Assembly: GCF_000702945.1 (NCBI RefSeq)
Contig: NZ_JNLE01000003.1
Coordinates: forward strand, 4,263,501 to 4,327,500
Reading direction: 5' to 3'
Length of the DNA: 64,000 bases
Source of the DNA: Clostridium sp. KNHs205
GTDB lineage: Bacteria; Bacillota; Clostridia; Lachnospirales; Lachnospiraceae
The translations under genes were made by a program, and so were the position numbers. The first letter of the stretch is position 1, and every line of letters starts with the position of its first letter. Below, piece after piece: positions 29,416 to 38,343 of the stretch. Below the pieces are notes generated by a model. That model did no database searches. It was given only the letters and a program-made list of their open reading frames with translations, and was not told where the DNA came from.

Positions 29416-30582
29416 CTACCAATATAATTTCCAGTCCTTTTTCAACCTGGTCAGCGCTTCCAGATAAAAATAATCTCCCCAGGTATTACACTCGTCTACA
29501 CCATAATGATTACAGGTGTTATATGGTGAGCGGTTAGAGTAGGTGCTGTGAAGTACCAGACCATTAGAGGTTTCATGATCTTTCACAGCGTAATTATCAT
29601 AAAGAGATTTAATAATTTTTCCAGCCAATCCGTTATAATAAGTCTTTTCCTCTTCCTCTAAAAACTTAGCCATTTCCAGCATACCACAGGCTGCTATTGA
29701 CGCTGAAGAAGAATCTCTGGGCTGCTCTGTACCTTCTTTGAACTCAAGATCCCAGTAAGGCACCATATCCTCCGGCAGAGCTTTTAAGAAAAAGTCTGTT
29801 ACCTTCCGGAACAGGTCAATATATTCTGTCTTCCTGGTATAACCATAGCTAAGGGCAATTCCATAAATCCCCCAGGCTTGTCCCCTTGCCCAAGCTGATC
29901 CATCCCGGTATCCCTGACAGGTGGCACCATGAGAAGGTTCTCCGGTATTCAAGTCAAAATAAAAGGTATGCCAGGTAGAATAATCTTCCCTGATTACATT
30001 CTTTAAAGCTGTATGGATATGTTTTTCTGCTATTTCCTTGTATTTTCCGTCGCCGGTTATCTCACTTGCCCAGTAAAGCAGCGGCAGGTTCAACAAGCAA
30101 TCTATGATTAAACGGCAGTTATCCGGACTATCCATACTTCCCCAGGCCTGAATATATTCACCAATGGGATGGTAGCGGCTGATTAAGTGATCTGCTGCCA
30201 GCAAGGCTGCTTTCTTACCGGTTTCATTGCCGGTTAACTTATAACCGGCAACACAGGAAGGTGAAAACAGAAAGCCCATGTCATGATGGTCCACATCCTC
30301 CAGTTGCTGAATACGGTTTAGAAATGAATCTATCTGTATATTTGCAGCTTTTTTAAACACCTCATCCCTGGAATTCTCATAATCCAGCCATAGTTCTCCT
30401 GTCCAAAAACCTGTTGTCCAATCTCTGTTCTCTGTACCTTCATAGAAATTATCTACACTGTATGCTTTTTTAAATTTATGTGTAAAATCCGGGAGTATTT
30501 TTTTATCTTGAGCAATACAAAAAGCTATTGCCTGGTCAACTTCATTTTCACTAATTGATACTTTCTCCTCAAACAAATTCAT
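29416..30582 (-). CDS. GH88 unsaturated glucuronyl hydrolase
   Basis: Removes the unsaturated uronic acid from oligosaccharides released by polysaccharide lyases. The 388-aa protein has the family (alpha/alpha)6 barrel signatures: HDMGFLFSPS with Asp101 and LIIDCLLNLPLL with Asp161, the pair known to be catalytic in the Bacillus enzyme, plus GSAWARGQAWGIYG and PRDSSSASIAACGMLEM. No signal peptide, so it acts on imported oligosaccharides. The ATG follows GAGG. It lies next to a GH113 gene on the same strand with 94 nt between, though a sugar transporter is absent. Confidence 0.92.
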   Translation of the reverse strand: MNLFEEKVSISENEVDQAIAFCIAQDKKILPDFTHKFKKAYSVDNFYEGTENRDWTTGFWTGELWLDYENSRDEVFKKAANIQIDSFLNRIQQLEDVDHHDMGFLFSPSCVAGYKLTGNETGKKAALLAADHLISRYHPIGEYIQAWGSMDSPDNCRLIIDCLLNLPLLYWASEITGDGKYKEIAEKHIHTALKNVIREDYSTWHTFYFDLNTGEPSHGATCQGYRDGSAWARGQAWGIYGIALSYGYTRKTEYIDLFRKVTDFFLKALPEDMVPYWDLEFKEGTEQPRDSSSASIAACGMLEMAKFLEEEEKTYYNGLAGKIIKSLYDNYAVKDHETSNGLVLHSTYSNRSPYNTCNHYGVDECNTWGDYFYLEALTRLKKDWKLYW

Positions 30583-30676
30583 TTTGTTAATCCTCTATCC
30601 CTTGTCCCAGCCATTAACTGTTCTGAAACAATAGCAGATGCCCTCTTTCCTATTAATAATTTTCTATTTAACCAAT

Positions 30677-31606
30677 TTACTTTCTGGTATAAAAATCCTT
30701 CACTACCTTTTCAGCAGGTTTACCATAGATATCATAACCGCCATCTTTATCTGCATCCTCAACATGATACTGCCGCCATGCCCAGTCCCATAAACCGAAA
30801 CCGGATACCCAGTCTCTTTTGGAGGCAGTCTCAAACATCTCCTGATACCAATCTGCCTGCTCTTGTAAATTAACTTCTCCTTTTACATTCCAGTCATTTG
30901 GAACATTCATTGAACCTGAGGTAGACATACAGCCAGCTTCTGCAAAGAAAAAGGGCTTACCGAACTTCTTTACAACTTTTTCAATACGGTCAAGTTCCTG
31001 CTCCCAGTGTCCTTTGGGATAATATCCGCTGGAGGATATGATATCAACACAGTCCCACCAGCTTACATGTTCCTCCTGGTATTTATCGGTATTATATGAT
31101 ACCAGGCCATGATATACTTCTTTGATATCCCCGATTAGTTTACGCCATTCTGCTTCCCTTCTCTGGGACATAACCATCTCACAGCCTGCAATAAACATTT
31201 CACAACCGGTTTCCTGTGCAATACGTGCAAAATGCAGCTGGAAATCCGTATAGGACTTAAACCAATTGCTCCACTTAGGTTCGCAGTGCACCTCATTATC
31301 AAAAAAGTTAATATGAGCTCTCCAGGTTCCATCCAGGCAGTTAACAGTAGGTTTCAAAGCAACACGAAGTCCTAAGTCTTTCGCATAATAGATCATTTCT
31401 TTTACTTCTTCACCGGAAAGAGTATGATGAGAAGTATAATCTATCTCTTCTGAGTAAGCCTTTTCCTGCATACCGGCGGGTACAAAGATTACAAAATCTG
31501 CACCTGTCCTTTCTTTCATTTTTGCTAAGCTTTCCTTAGCTGCTGCTTTTTCAAAACTTCCCTTTAATGCAAAGGATCCAAAGGTTATACCATTAATAAA
31601 TTCCAT
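30677..31606 (-). CDS. GH113-like glycoside hydrolase
   Basis: A 309-aa cytoplasmic TIM-barrel protein matching the GH113 pattern: NGITFGSFA at the N-terminus, ALKPTVNCLDGTWRAHI, the acid/base Glu143 in IAGCEMVMSQRR, and the nucleophile Glu223 in FFFAEAGC. Characterised GH113 members are beta-mannanases. No signal peptide is present, so it would act on imported oligosaccharides. The start ATG has only a weak ribosome site. It heads the GH113-GH88 pair; the IS3 element upstream may have cut it off from an earlier promoter. Confidence 0.8.
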   Translation of the reverse strand: MEFINGITFGSFALKGSFEKAAAKESLAKMKERTGADFVIFVPAGMQEKAYSEEIDYTSHHTLSGEEVKEMIYYAKDLGLRVALKPTVNCLDGTWRAHINFFDNEVHCEPKWSNWFKSYTDFQLHFARIAQETGCEMFIAGCEMVMSQRREAEWRKLIGDIKEVYHGLVSYNTDKYQEEHVSWWDCVDIISSSGYYPKGHWEQELDRIEKVVKKFGKPFFFAEAGCMSTSGSMNVPNDWNVKGEVNLQEQADWYQEMFETASKRDWVSGFGLWDWAWRQYHVEDADKDGGYDIYGKPAEKVVKDFYTRK

Positions 31607-31654
31607 ATTTCTTACTTCTGCCTCTTTCTTTCTGCATAAATTTCTTTCTGTATG

Positions 31655-31726
31655 GATTTCTTTTGTATATATTCTTTTGTATATATTCTTTTGTATATAT
31701 TCTTTTTATATATATTCTTTTTATAA
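31655..31726. repeat. TATATTCTTTTTG-type tandem repeats, left of IS3
   Basis: Four to five imperfect copies of a 14-17-bp unit (TTTTGTATATATTC) abut the left end of the IS3 element. A related array, TTTTTGTATAACTTC, continues directly beyond the right end at 33490-33575. The IS has therefore landed inside one repeat tract. Confidence 0.8.
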
Positions 31727-31886
31727 TGTACCCATAACCGTGGACACTTTATTTAGTGAAGACCTGTCTTTCAGACATCCTTACTAAATATATCCTTAAT
31801 TATGGACACTGTGCATTTATTGTTTCCTTTTTCTTGGACACATCCTTTTGTTCATGGTATTCTTAATTCAGATCAGGAGGAATATC

Positions 31887-32303
31887 ATGAGCAGAAAGCA
31901 GTTTACCGATGAGCAAATGCAGCTACTACGTCAGAATCCATATACTCACAGCGTTACTAGGACTCGATTATCCTTTACCAAAAAGTTTAAAGAAATCTTC
32001 CACGCTGAATACCAAGCAGGAGAATTTCCGAGGCAGATTCTAATAGATCATGGTTATGATCCTGAACTCCTTGGCAACCGGATAGGGGGCATTGCTAACC
32101 GCATTCAGGAACAATACAAAAAGCACGGTGGGTTTCACCAAGGTTACGCTTCTCACAGATTGATAAAATCAAATACATCGACATCGGATAAACCCACATC
32201 TGAAAAAGATGAATTAATGCAGCTCAGGCATGAAGTTGATTATCTGAAACAGGAAGTTGAGTTTTTAAAAAAAATTTCCTCAATCAGAACTACAAAGAAG
32301 TAG
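31887..32303 (+). CDS. IS3-family OrfA (helix-turn-helix protein)
   Basis: Sequence-specific DNA-binding half of the IS3 transposase. The 138-aa protein begins MSRKQFTDEQMQLL, contains a helix-turn-helix region (SVTRTRLSFTKKFKEIF, FPRQILIDHGY) and ends in a leucine-zipper-like coiled coil (LRHEVDYLKQEVEFLKK). The ATG at 31887 is chosen for its AGGAGGA site. Near the 3' end an A8 run (32268-32275) gives a slippery site for -1 frameshifting into orfB. Confidence 0.9.
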   Translation: MSRKQFTDEQMQLLRQNPYTHSVTRTRLSFTKKFKEIFHAEYQAGEFPRQILIDHGYDPELLGNRIGGIANRIQEQYKKHGGFHQGYASHRLIKSNTSTSDKPTSEKDELMQLRHEVDYLKQEVEFLKKISSIRTTKK

Positions 32304-32314
32304 GTGCTTGGCTT

Positions 32315-33331
32315 ATGAACGATTCTTCCTGTGTTTTCGAAATCATCTACAGTACGATGCAGCTAAGCAATAATTCTCTTTCTGTTAAGGAGCTTTGCTC
32401 CATAGCAAATGTGTCGCGGAGTGGTTTTTATGCCTGGGTAAAAGCAGCTCCCACTCGTGAACTTCAGGAACAAAAGGATCACGAAGATTTCGATCTGATC
32501 CTGCTTGCCTACAAGATGCATGGCTATACCAAAGGAGCCAGAGGCATCTATATGGCATTAATACATATGGATCCGCCGGTAATCATGAATCTTAAAAAGA
32601 TTCGAAGGTTGATGGATAAATTTCATCTCTCCTGTCCTTACCGTGGCCCTAATCCTTATAAAAGAATGGCGAAGGCTCTAAAAACCAGCTCTGTCGCAGA
32701 TAACCTTCTTCAGCGTGAGTTCGAATGTTATGGTCAAAGAATGGTTTTGTTAACTGATATAACCTATCTCCCCTATAACAGAACCTTTGCTTATCTATCT
32801 ACTATCCTGGATGCTTTCACCAAGCAGATACTTTCCTATGTGCTGAGTGACTCTCTGGAAGTGGATTTCGTAGTTGAAACAATTAACAAACTGGTTGATG
32901 ATCATGGAATTTCACTACATGCAGAAACCATTGTCCACAGTGATCAAGGTTGTCACTACACTAGCCACAGTTTTATAAATATCCTTTATGACAAAAAGCT
33001 TCGGCAATCAATGTCACGTCGCGGCAACTGTTGGGATAATGCCCCACAGGAAAGCTTCTTCGGACATATGAAGGATCACATCAAAGCAAAACTTATTGGA
33101 TGCACCGAGTTTGCCGAAGTCCAAGTCATCATTGATAACTACATGGATTTTTACAACAATCGGCGCTATCAATGGAATCTTGCAAAGCTTGCACCGAATG
33201 AGTTTTACAAATTTGTTACCACTGGCGAATATCCATTGGATGTTTTAAACGTGCCTGCCTTGCCGTCTATAGCTAAGAAACCGGAGGAACTTGGAGTCAA
33301 AGCAGAACTAAAAGATACTAAAAACCAATAA
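32315..33331 (+). CDS. IS3-family OrfB (DDE transposase)
   Basis: Catalytic half of the transposase. The 338-aa frame has an HTH_21-like region (KMHGYTKGARGIYMAL) and an rve integrase core with all three acidic residues: Asp in LLTDITYLPY, Asp in VHSDQGCHYTS and Glu in APQESFFGHMKDH. The same frame stays open upstream through NQNYKEVGAWLMNDSS to the A8 run in orfA, so the functional product is probably an OrfAB fusion made by -1 frameshifting. It appears intact and possibly active. Confidence 0.93.
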   Translation: MNDSSCVFEIIYSTMQLSNNSLSVKELCSIANVSRSGFYAWVKAAPTRELQEQKDHEDFDLILLAYKMHGYTKGARGIYMALIHMDPPVIMNLKKIRRLMDKFHLSCPYRGPNPYKRMAKALKTSSVADNLLQREFECYGQRMVLLTDITYLPYNRTFAYLSTILDAFTKQILSYVLSDSLEVDFVVETINKLVDDHGISLHAETIVHSDQGCHYTSHSFINILYDKKLRQSMSRRGNCWDNAPQESFFGHMKDHIKAKLIGCTEFAEVQVIIDNYMDFYNNRRYQWNLAKLAPNEFYKFVTTGEYPLDVLNVPALPSIAKKPEELGVKAELKDTKNQ

Positions 33332-33652
33332 ATTTCATAGAATACCATGGCATCATAGGGGCTGTATCTAAAACTGTGGATACTCCCCACAATACAGTGT
33401 ATAAAATCAAGGTACTAGTTAAGTGAAAGTGTCCAAAAATTAGGTGCCTTTCTTTTTTTAAATGTCCTTGACAAGGGGTACAGTTCATTTTATATAACTT
33501 CTTTTTGTATAACTTCTTTTTGTATATTCTTTTTGTATAACTTCTCTTCGTATAAATTATTCTGTATAAATTCTTTAAAAACCTTCCATCTATAAATTTT
33601 TTTATAGATTTAATATTAATCTGCTTAGCTTAGGTAGGATTTTATCTTTAAA

Positions 33653-34669
33653 TTATTTTTTTATTTCCTTTACTGCATTTTCCAATGCTGCGATTACTTT
33701 ATCACACCACACATCGAATTCAGTATCTTCATTCTGGCATTCCGGGTGACTTAGAACATGATCTATTACCTCTTTTACACCCTGATCAAATCTCTTGGTA
33801 CAAGTAAACCCAGGGACCAGGCGTTTGATCTTTGTATTGTCAAATACAACCGTATTAGCTTTATCCCCTGTTAGAGACCCTCTAAAATCCTCTGTACTGG
33901 CTGCATCCAGGAACTCTGAGGATACATAGCAGGCTTTTAATTCCACCCCCAGTGCATCTGCTATAGCCTTATAAATCTGGTTCCAGGTAAGTGATTCGTC
34001 TGAGGTTATCTGCACAGCCTCACCAATAGCGTGTATATTTCCCAATAAGCCAACAAAACCTTTGGCAAAATCACTGTTATGGGTCATGGTCCATAATGAA
34101 GTACCATCTCCATGTATGATGACCTTCTTCCCATCAAGCATTCGCTTAATAACCTGATAACTGCCCTTGACCCCATGAACTCCAAGGGGTACACTTCTCT
34201 CGTCATAGGTATGGCTTGGTCTGATAATCGTTACAGGGAAACCTTCTTCGCGATATAATTTCATCAGATAATCTTCACAGGCAATCTTGTTTCTGGAATA
34301 TTCCCAGTAAGGATTTGACAAGGGTGTCCCTTCGTTAATCCGGTAGTCAGAGAGGGGCTTTTGATAGGCAGATGCTGAGCTGATAAATATAAACTGCTTT
34401 GTCTTTCCTTTAAACAATCTGTAATCTCTCTCAAGCTGTGCAGGTACAAAAGCAATAAAATCTGCCACTACATCAAAGTTATGCTCCTTTATTAAGTCAG
34501 CAACCTTATCTTCCTCATTTATATCAGCAATTAATACCTTTGCCTGTCCTTCCAACTCTGCATTTTTATTTCCTCTGTTTATCAGATATAATTCATGACC
34601 TTCCTTAACTAATGCTTTAGAAATCGCAGTACTGATAATTCCTGTTCCACCAATAAAAAGAATCTTCAT
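33653..34669 (-). CDS. NAD-dependent epimerase/dehydratase (extended SDR)
   Basis: A sugar-nucleotide or related epimerase of the extended short-chain dehydrogenase type. From the ATG at 34669 the 338-aa protein opens with the Rossmann motif MKILFIGGTGIIS and has the expected YxxxK in YSRNKIACEDYL, and WTMTHNSDFAKGFVGL later. The substrate is unknown. The longer in-frame ORF runs into an 85-bp structured repeat, so I took the first ATG giving the Rossmann start; its ribosome site is weak. Confidence 0.85.
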   Translation of the reverse strand: MKILFIGGTGIISTAISKALVKEGHELYLINRGNKNAELEGQAKVLIADINEEDKVADLIKEHNFDVVADFIAFVPAQLERDYRLFKGKTKQFIFISSASAYQKPLSDYRINEGTPLSNPYWEYSRNKIACEDYLMKLYREEGFPVTIIRPSHTYDERSVPLGVHGVKGSYQVIKRMLDGKKVIIHGDGTSLWTMTHNSDFAKGFVGLLGNIHAIGEAVQITSDESLTWNQIYKAIADALGVELKACYVSSEFLDAASTEDFRGSLTGDKANTVVFDNTKIKRLVPGFTCTKRFDQGVKEVIDHVLSHPECQNEDTEFDVWCDKVIAALENAVKEIKK

Positions 34670-34702
34670 AGCTACACCATTACCTATCGCAAGACCTGAT
34701 CT

Positions 34703-34787
34703 GCCTGCGATACTGCCACTAATAATATAGAGTGAAAGAATCTTTGCGTGGCAGCCTTTCCATATCAGATTTTCTTTCACTCTCTAT
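34703..34787 (-). repeat. 85-bp structured repeat, copy 1
   Basis: Same-length copy of the element at 41528-41612, sharing blocks GCCTGCGATACTGCCACTAA, ATAGAGTGA, TGGCA and TTTTCTT. Read on the minus strand it has four arms in the order A-B-A'-B': AGAGTGAAAGAA, CTGCCAC, TTCTTTCACTCT, GTGGCAG. The order allows a pseudoknot or two alternative stems. It ends 33 nt before the epimerase start. Confidence 0.8.
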
Positions 34788-34903
34788 GCTAAATGCTCAA
34801 ACAATTCCGGGACACCTGCTAAGCATAGTTTTTAAACTTAGCAAGCTTAGTAAGCTTTCATAATTCTATCTGCTAGCATATTGTCAAGATCTGTGATGAC
34901 TTA

Positions 34904-36040
34904 TCAAACCCCTGAGAGAATTCCTTCTACCCTTCTAAGTTCATCTCTGATTTTTAAGCTCTGGGGACATTTATTTTCACACAGTCCGCAGTCCTTGCAA
35001 TTGCTTATGGTTTTACCGTCTTTCTTTATATAGTTTGCCATTTCGTTCCTTGCATATTCCGTTAATCCATAAACATTATGATATGTATAATAATTAAATA
35101 TCTTCGGTATATCAATACCTGCAGGACATGGCTGGCAGTAGGCACATCCGGTGCAATAAAGCTCACTGAATTTCTTCAGATTCTCAACGGATTCTCCAAG
35201 TTTAGCCCATTCATCTTCTGTCAGACTTTCCTTGCTGCTTCCGATAACCAGGTTCTTTTCCACCATATCCATGGTTCCCATACCTGATAAGGCACAGCTT
35301 AAATAAGGATTGCCAAGGACAAATTTAAATGCAAGTTCATAGGTGGAAATGGAGGGTTTACCTGTCAGTTTCGTATATAAATCTGTTGGAGCAGCCAATC
35401 TTCCGCCTCCCACAGGACCCATTGCCACAACACCTAAGCCTTTTGAAGCAGCATACTGAATCATTTCTTCATTGCTTCTGTCCAAAAGATTATACTGAAC
35501 CAGCATGGTCTCCATCGGAACACCTCTTTCTTCTGCTGTATCGATAATATATTTGATTTGCTCCGGTTTATCATGGAAACTAAAGGATATATGTTTAATC
35601 AAGCCTTCCTCTTTCGCACGCTTTGCTTCCTCTAGTAAATTTAATCTCAATACGACATTGTCATATTCCTCTCTGCTTAATCCCCAAAAGTGATAGAAAT
35701 CAATATAATCCGTGTCCAGCTTACGAAGACTCTGTTCCAACCGCTTTCTGTAATCAGCAGTTTCTTTACAGGTATCAGCAGGCATCTTCGTTGATATTAT
35801 AACCTTTTCCCTGATTGGCTTTAATGCCTTTCCGACTGTTATTTCACTGTTATGATGGCAGTAATACGGAGCTGTATCAAAATAATTCACCCCGTTTTCA
35901 TATGCCTTATGGAGCATCGGTATAGCTTTGTCTTCATCAATATACCATTTTTCATCTTTTTCGTATTCGGGCAGCCTCATACATCCAAACCCCAAAGCAG
36001 AAATCATTTCGCCTGTGTTTCCAAACTTTCTGTAATTCAT
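34904..36040 (-). CDS. Aldo/keto reductase with C-terminal ferredoxin domain
   Basis: A 378-aa NAD(P)H- or ferredoxin-linked oxidoreductase. The N-terminal TIM barrel shows MRLPEYE, the AKR motif GVNYFDTAPYYC, and LVQYNLLDRSNEEM; the C-terminus carries two cysteine clusters, CTGCAYCQPCP and CKDCGLCENKCP, for [4Fe-4S] centres. This combination is common in Lachnospiraceae and often sits beside a MerR regulator, as here. The ATG at 36040 follows AAGGGG. An IS4 element now lies between this gene and the likely MerR promoter. Confidence 0.93.
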   Translation of the reverse strand: MNYRKFGNTGEMISALGFGCMRLPEYEKDEKWYIDEDKAIPMLHKAYENGVNYFDTAPYYCHHNSEITVGKALKPIREKVIISTKMPADTCKETADYRKRLEQSLRKLDTDYIDFYHFWGLSREEYDNVVLRLNLLEEAKRAKEEGLIKHISFSFHDKPEQIKYIIDTAEERGVPMETMLVQYNLLDRSNEEMIQYAASKGLGVVAMGPVGGGRLAAPTDLYTKLTGKPSISTYELAFKFVLGNPYLSCALSGMGTMDMVEKNLVIGSSKESLTEDEWAKLGESVENLKKFSELYCTGCAYCQPCPAGIDIPKIFNYYTYHNVYGLTEYARNEMANYIKKDGKTISNCKDCGLCENKCPQSLKIRDELRRVEGILSGV

Positions 36041-36077
36041 TGTGAACCCCCTTAAGAATAAATTTTATTATTATATA

Positions 36078-37671
36078 ACTCAAACTTCGCACTTGAATAA
36101 GTGCCTATGCACCTTGAAAATTCAATAATAACTGGCATAAAAATAGCATGAAACCGCTGGTTTTGTTATAATTAAGTTACCACACAAAATCAAACAATCG
36201 GAGGTTCATGCTATGACAAAAAGTATAACACAAAACAACCAGAATGATAACCAGATTTCTGCATCAATCAGAAAGTTTTTTACAAGATTTCATCTTTCAT
36301 CGGCTCTCAAGGCTGCTAACGCATATAAAACGAAAGGATTTCCTGTAACCGAGATTTATCAGTATCTATTTCTTTTGATTTTTTCAAATAGAAGCATGTA
36401 TATGAACATGTTGACAGGACGAAATACTCCGACCTTTGCCAAGGATACTGTCTATCGTTTTATGAAGATGATTCATATCAACTGGATTCGCTTCACATCG
36501 GTGCTTTGTTCCAGAATCATCAGGGATGCCATTCTTCCTCTGAATGATGAGAACAGGGTAAATGTCCTGATTATTGATGACTCGATGTTTGAGCGAAGCC
36601 GTTCAAAGAAGGTAGAACTTCTTGCTAAAGTATATGACCATGCGAAACATGCGTACCGTTACGGATTTCGTATGCTGACACTCGGGTGGTCAGATGGAAG
36701 CACATTTCTGCCAATTAACAGCATTCTTCTGACTTCCGAGAAACAGAAAAAACGTATCAATGAAGCAGCAATACTGGATAAAAGAACAGCGGGATATAAA
36801 CGTCGTAAACTTTCTATGACCAAGGGTACGAAAGCCATGTTGAAGCTGTTGGAATCTGCCAAAATAGCATCCATTCCAGCAAAATATGTCCTGTTTGATA
36901 GTTGGTTTACATCCCCTAGCACAATACATGCCGTGAAGGAAATCGGTTATGATGTTGTGGCTATGGTTAAGAGGACACCAAAAATGTTCTTCCGCTATAA
37001 TGGTACAGATATATCCTTGCCGAAAATCTATAATCAGAATAAGAAGCGTCGTGGTAAATCGCGATTCCTATTGTCTGTTATGGTAGATGTTATCAAAGAC
37101 GGAGAAACCGTACCTGCTAAAGTGATTTATGTCCGGAATAAAAACAATCGTAAGGAATATCTCTGCATAATCTCCACCGACATAACGATTGATGAGGATG
37201 AAATCATCCGCATTTACGGAAAACGATGGGATATCGAAGTATTCTTTAAAATTTGTAAAAGTTATCTTAGACTCAGCAAAGAATGTCATTCACTTTCTTA
37301 TGACGCAATGACTGCCCATGTAGCGGTTGTTTTCACCAGATATATGATGTTATCCGTTGAGAATCGGGAAACAAAGGATGAACGTTCTCTAGGTGAGTTA
37401 TTCTTATACTTTTCTGACGAATTGTCTGATATCACATGGATTCAGGCCTTTCAAGTGATGCTTCAAATGTTCAGAGCACTGCTTGTAAATGATTGTGAGC
37501 TATCAGACGAAAAAATCTGTGAACTCACGGATGCATTCATGAGTGCGATTCCATCGGTACTAAAGGAACGCTTACTAGCAGCGTAAAACGAGCTGAACAT
37601 TGACAACTTAATTACTGCCAGGTATTGAATTTTCAAGGTGCATAGCTAAAATCCATGTGCGAAGTTTGAGT
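36078..37671 (+). mobile_element. IS4-family insertion sequence
   Basis: A 1594-bp element with imperfect inverted ends beginning ACTCAAACTTCGCAC and ending GTGCGAAGTTTGAGT; a further 20-bp stretch TATGCACCTTGAAAATTCAA recurs inverted inside both ends. A 6-bp direct repeat TATATA flanks it (36072-36077 and 37672-37677), a possible target duplication, though its palindromic nature weakens this. Confidence 0.85.
36213..37586 (+). CDS. IS4-family transposase
   Basis: The 457-aa DDE transposase appears intact. The three acidic positions are visible: Asp122/123 in VLIIDDSMFERS, Asp in LFDSWFTSPS, and Glu in GKRWDIEVFFK, with the YREK-like arrangement of IS4. The ATG at 36213 follows CGGAGG. A short spacer and the inverted end follow. 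Confidence 0.93.
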   Translation: MTKSITQNNQNDNQISASIRKFFTRFHLSSALKAANAYKTKGFPVTEIYQYLFLLIFSNRSMYMNMLTGRNTPTFAKDTVYRFMKMIHINWIRFTSVLCSRIIRDAILPLNDENRVNVLIIDDSMFERSRSKKVELLAKVYDHAKHAYRYGFRMLTLGWSDGSTFLPINSILLTSEKQKKRINEAAILDKRTAGYKRRKLSMTKGTKAMLKLLESAKIASIPAKYVLFDSWFTSPSTIHAVKEIGYDVVAMVKRTPKMFFRYNGTDISLPKIYNQNKKRRGKSRFLLSVMVDVIKDGETVPAKVIYVRNKNNRKEYLCIISTDITIDEDEIIRIYGKRWDIEVFFKICKSYLRLSKECHSLSYDAMTAHVAVVFTRYMMLSVENRETKDERSLGELFLYFSDELSDITWIQAFQVMLQMFRALLVNDCELSDEKICELTDAFMSAIPSVLKERLLAA

Positions 37672-37680
37672 TATATAATT

Positions 37681-37711
37681 AGTATATCCTATAGAGCCTA
37701 CTCTAGGTCAA
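37681..37711 (-). promoter_or_regulatory. MerR-type promoter facing the aldo/keto reductase
   Basis: On the minus strand TTGACC (37706-37711) and TATACT (37681-37686) have a 19-bp spacer, the over-long spacing typical of MerR-activated promoters, with a dyad TAGAG-TAGG-CTCTA inside it. It faces the aldo/keto reductase. The IS4 right end (37671) lies 9 bp downstream of the -10 box, so the start site falls at the target duplication. Confidence 0.7.
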
Positions 37712-37854
37712 TGGTTTTTATTATACCTGCGATTTTTGTGTCCAACCCTTCGTCCGGGCAATAGAGGCATTTGCATTCACTCCAGTATAGTTGACAGTAT
37801 ATTTTGATTGTGATAAGGTTAAGTCAGATTATTAAATTACGGGAGGAATCCGTT

Positions 37855-38244
37855 ATGTATACAATCAAACAAGTTTCAGCCAGAACCGGGCTATCCATAT
37901 ATACTCTGAGATATTATGATAAAGAAGGGCTTCTTCCCTTGGTGAAGCGAACCCCCACCGGTATCCGCAAGTTTTCTGAAGATGATATTTCCTGGATTGG
38001 TTTAATCTGTTGTCTCAAGAACTCGGGAATGTCAATAGAAAAAATAAAAGAATTCATGAATCTATGTCTGAAAGGCGAAGAAACCGTTGAGCCGCGTAAG
38101 GATATTCTGCTTCTGCATAAACAACATATCCTGGAGCAGATGAAGGAACTGCAAAACAGTCTGGAAACAGTGAACTACAAGATTGACCATTACAAAGAGA
38201 TAGGAATATTTCATATAGACGGAGATAAACAGAATGCGGTATAA
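37855..38244 (+). CDS. MerR-family transcriptional regulator
   Basis: A 130-aa regulator with the N-terminal MerR wHTH (MYTIKQVSARTGLSIYTLRYYDKEGLL) and a C-terminal dimerisation coiled coil; no metal- or drug-binding domain is added, as in the short MerR group that controls aldo/keto reductases. The ATG at 37855 is used because AGGAGG precedes it; the longer in-frame ORF adds 17 residues. The promoter with 19-bp spacer just upstream in the opposite direction is the probable target. It is divergent from the reductase. Confidence 0.92.
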   Translation: MYTIKQVSARTGLSIYTLRYYDKEGLLPLVKRTPTGIRKFSEDDISWIGLICCLKNSGMSIEKIKEFMNLCLKGEETVEPRKDILLLHKQHILEQMKELQNSLETVNYKIDHYKEIGIFHIDGDKQNAV

Positions 38245-38343
38245 GCACCCCATGCATTGCTACGAAATACTGGAAAAAGGGTATAATTAAGATTTTTGCA
38301 GGCTATATTAAAGCTATATTACATATTTTAAGGAGATTTTCCC

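Larger units (their letters stand above)
31727..33482 (+). mobile_element. IS3-family insertion sequence
   Basis: About 1.76 kb bounded by imperfect inverted repeats starting TGTACCC (left) and ending GGGTACA (right), with GGACA matched about 17 nt in. It holds overlapping-frame orfA and orfB of the IS3 family. The elements flanks do not show a clear short target duplication, perhaps because the target is a repeat. Confidence 0.85.
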
